DNA from: CAYXZO01 sp964469505
Lineage (GTDB): Bacteria > Fidelibacterota > UBA8477 > JABMPR01
Length of the DNA: 7,930 bases
NCBI GenBank assembly: GCA_964469505.1
Contig: CAYXZO010000083.1
Span: forward strand, 1-7,930
Reading direction: 5' to 3'
Shown: positions 6,869-7,930 of the stretch, in pieces
Position numbering within the stretch: position 1 is the first letter of the stretch
How the letters are laid out: each line of letters opens with the position of its first letter
Notes under the pieces: generated by a model
Told to the model about the DNA's origin: nothing
Databases searched by the model: none
What the model saw: only the letters and a program-made list of their open reading frames with translations
Position numbers and translations under genes: made by a program

Positions 6869-7657
6869 GTGCCGCTACATGAAAAACTAAAATCCATCCG
6901 CCTGAATCAGAATATTTCGCTGGAAGAAATTTCCCAACGGACGCGGATCAGCCTACATATTCTACGCGCCCTGGAGCAGGGCGACTACTCGGTTCTGCCT
7001 ATGCCTTACGTACGACTCTTTATCCGTTCCATCGCCAGAGAGATCAATTTCTCCCCTGATGAAGCCATCCGCATTCTGGAAGCTGATCTGCAACTGGCAC
7101 CAACTACTCCACCGGAAAAATTAACTACCACACCGGAAAGCTCCACCGCCCCGCCATTGGGTTTTCAGAGTGGTGAGGGTGAAAGCCATCTATTTAACGA
7201 AAGCAGCTGGAATCGGAACCTTATCGTGCGTATCGCAGCGGCGGTGGTAGTGGTGATCATCTTGGTTTTGGCTGGCCGTAAGCTATTCCGTTCCCACCCC
7301 AGCCAACCCGGGCAACCTTCTTTCGCCCTGCCGGCCAAGGGAACCGTAATCCAGGACTCCGTTAAATTCGATTTATCCCAGAGGCAGGACACCCTCCAAT
7401 TGCGCATTCAAGCCCGGCCGTTCCTGGCGGTCATCAAAGAGCCGACGAACGACGGCCCGAGGGACACCGTTTGGCTCAGCGACAGCAGCAATTTCACCGC
7501 TCCTATCCCCGACCACACCGTTTTCTGGTTCTTCCCGGCCACTAATGCTTTCATAACCCTGGACCAAGACACGATATACACTCCCGATCAACAGTTCACC
7601 GGCTGGGGCCAGATACAGCTCCGTGACGGGGAATTGAAAATCCTGTTCATGCGCTGA
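6869..7657 (+). CDS. rodZ: RodZ-like helix-turn-helix membrane protein
   Basis: A 262-residue bitopic membrane protein beginning with GTG after a strong ribosome site. Residues about 1-72 are a RodZ-type helix-turn-helix (ISLEEISQRTRIS, then LRALEQGDYSVLP and YVRLFIRSIAREI). In RodZ this domain binds the MreB cytoskeleton rather than acting as a classic repressor. A Pro/Thr/Ser-rich linker (73-116) leads to one membrane helix at about 118-137 (LIVRIAAAVVVVIILVLAG) followed by basic GRKLFR. The periplasmic part (about 141-262) ends in a beta-rich segment (LQLRIQARPF, then GWGQIQLRDGELKILFMR) in the position of the DUF4115 domain, but it matches the classic form only loosely. RodZ links MreB to the peptidoglycan elongation machinery. 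The gene follows maf by 14 bp in the same operon. A membrane-anchored transcription factor of the same architecture is an alternative. Confidence 0.82.
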   Translation: MPLHEKLKSIRLNQNISLEEISQRTRISLHILRALEQGDYSVLPMPYVRLFIRSIAREINFSPDEAIRILEADLQLAPTTPPEKLTTTPESSTAPPLGFQSGEGESHLFNESSWNRNLIVRIAAAVVVVIILVLAGRKLFRSHPSQPGQPSFALPAKGTVIQDSVKFDLSQRQDTLQLRIQARPFLAVIKEPTNDGPRDTVWLSDSSNFTAPIPDHTVFWFFPATNAFITLDQDTIYTPDQQFTGWGQIQLRDGELKILFMR

Positions 7658-7930
7658 GAACCGGCCCCTGAGCCTAGCCGCGGGAACCGGACCAGAGAGA
7701 ACGTTCTAAGACATATTACTGAGAACCCGTAGGTAAATAGGGTAGTTGAGCTTGGTGGAGCTGTCTTTTAGTTAAATAAGTTGGCCTCGGTTTCCTTTTT
7801 CCGGTCCACGAGCCTAATCAATGACAATCCGACCTCTGCTCGCCTGATATGGCAATGCCCCTCTGCACTTATTTACCTATCGACTGTTATGTAAAGGGTC
7901 AACAGTTTTTTTATGACGAGTTCCTCTGTT
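7658..7930. other. Non-coding tail without a recognisable gene
   Basis: No frame on either strand carries a convincing gene through these 273 bases. I see a direct repeat GAACCGG (7658-7664 and 7684-7690), the self-complementary AGAACGTTCT (7698-7707), a 10-bp inverted repeat TAGGTAAATA / TATTTACCTA (7730-7739 and 7870-7879) and a T-tailed hairpin near the right edge. No tRNA, SRP, tmRNA or RNase P signature is visible. It may be the 3' end of the operon plus the leader of a gene beyond the window. Confidence 0.5.
7883..7912 (+). terminator. Possible weak rho-independent terminator
   Basis: ACTGTT (7883-7888) and AACAGT (7901-7906) form a 6-bp stem with a 12-nt loop, and T residues run from 7906 to 7912. 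The stem is AT-rich and the loop long, so this is a weak candidate. It lies about 225 bases after rodZ, far for an operon end, and may belong to an unseen transcript. Confidence 0.3.

Noticed and set aside
7698..7707. Perfect 10-bp palindrome AGAACGTTCT as a LexA-type operator
   Set aside because: The Gram-positive-type LexA box needs GAAC-N4-GTTC, and this has no gap. Ten-bp palindromes are expected several times by chance in a window of this size.
7874..7902. Minus-strand promoter TTGACC, 17 bp, TAGGTA
   Set aside because: The -35 box is good but the -10 box is poor, and no gene lies downstream on that strand apart from the antisense side of rodZ.
7913..7930. ATG at 7913 as the start of a next gene
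   Set aside because: Only six codons are visible, there is no ribosome site, and a T tract from a possible terminator abuts the ATG.

Overview
The window looks like a piece of a chromosome from a diderm bacterium of the FCB superphylum. The main reason is a large gingipain-like (peptidase family C25) protein with PorU features and its own type IX secretion (T9SS) C-terminal sorting domain. Clear Shine-Dalgarno sites precede two genes (6856-6861 and, on the minus strand, 2210-2215). Such sites are usually weak or absent in Bacteroidota proper, so a lineage outside it (Neomarinimicrobiota, KSB1 or Calditrichota-like) is my best guess. That placement is inference only.

Left part (1-2201): three proteins of the short-chain dehydrogenase/reductase (SDR) superfamily. 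The 3' end of an extended-SDR epimerase/dehydratase gene (1-297) overlaps a classical SDR (294-1109) by an ATGA junction. A second classical SDR (2201 to 1482) is on the opposite strand and converges on the first. Cofactor-site residues suggest NAD(H) for the first classical SDR and NADP(H) for the second. The substrates cannot be read from the sequence.

Between the two convergent 3' ends (1110-1481) there is no credible gene. The stretch holds a compact palindrome cluster. A 12-nt palindrome, a 23-nt spacer and a 20-nt palindrome are followed 154 nt later by the mirror arrangement of 20 nt, 23 nt and 12 nt. The two 55-nt units look like diverged inverted copies of one another, as in REP/BIME-type elements. 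Three near-copies of an 11-bp tandem repeat start in the arm of the second palindrome. This is the most unusual non-coding structure in the window.

Right part (2383-7657): a likely three-gene plus-strand operon. It contains a PorU-like T9SS sortase, a Maf nucleotide pyrophosphatase joined to it by an ATGA overlap, and, after a 14-bp gap, a RodZ-like protein (cytoplasmic helix-turn-helix, one membrane helix, periplasmic tail). Maf and RodZ are both linked to cell division or shape in other bacteria, so the operon places outer-surface protein maturation beside cell-shape functions. A weak sigma70-like promoter is possible at 2300-2328.

The last 273 bases (7658-7930) have no convincing gene. 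They contain a 10-bp inverted repeat 130 bp apart and a weak terminator-like hairpin near the right end. I found no CRISPR array, tRNA, rRNA, complete transposase or recognisable defence system. The gene content belongs to known families; what may be new is the repeat architecture and the operon context.
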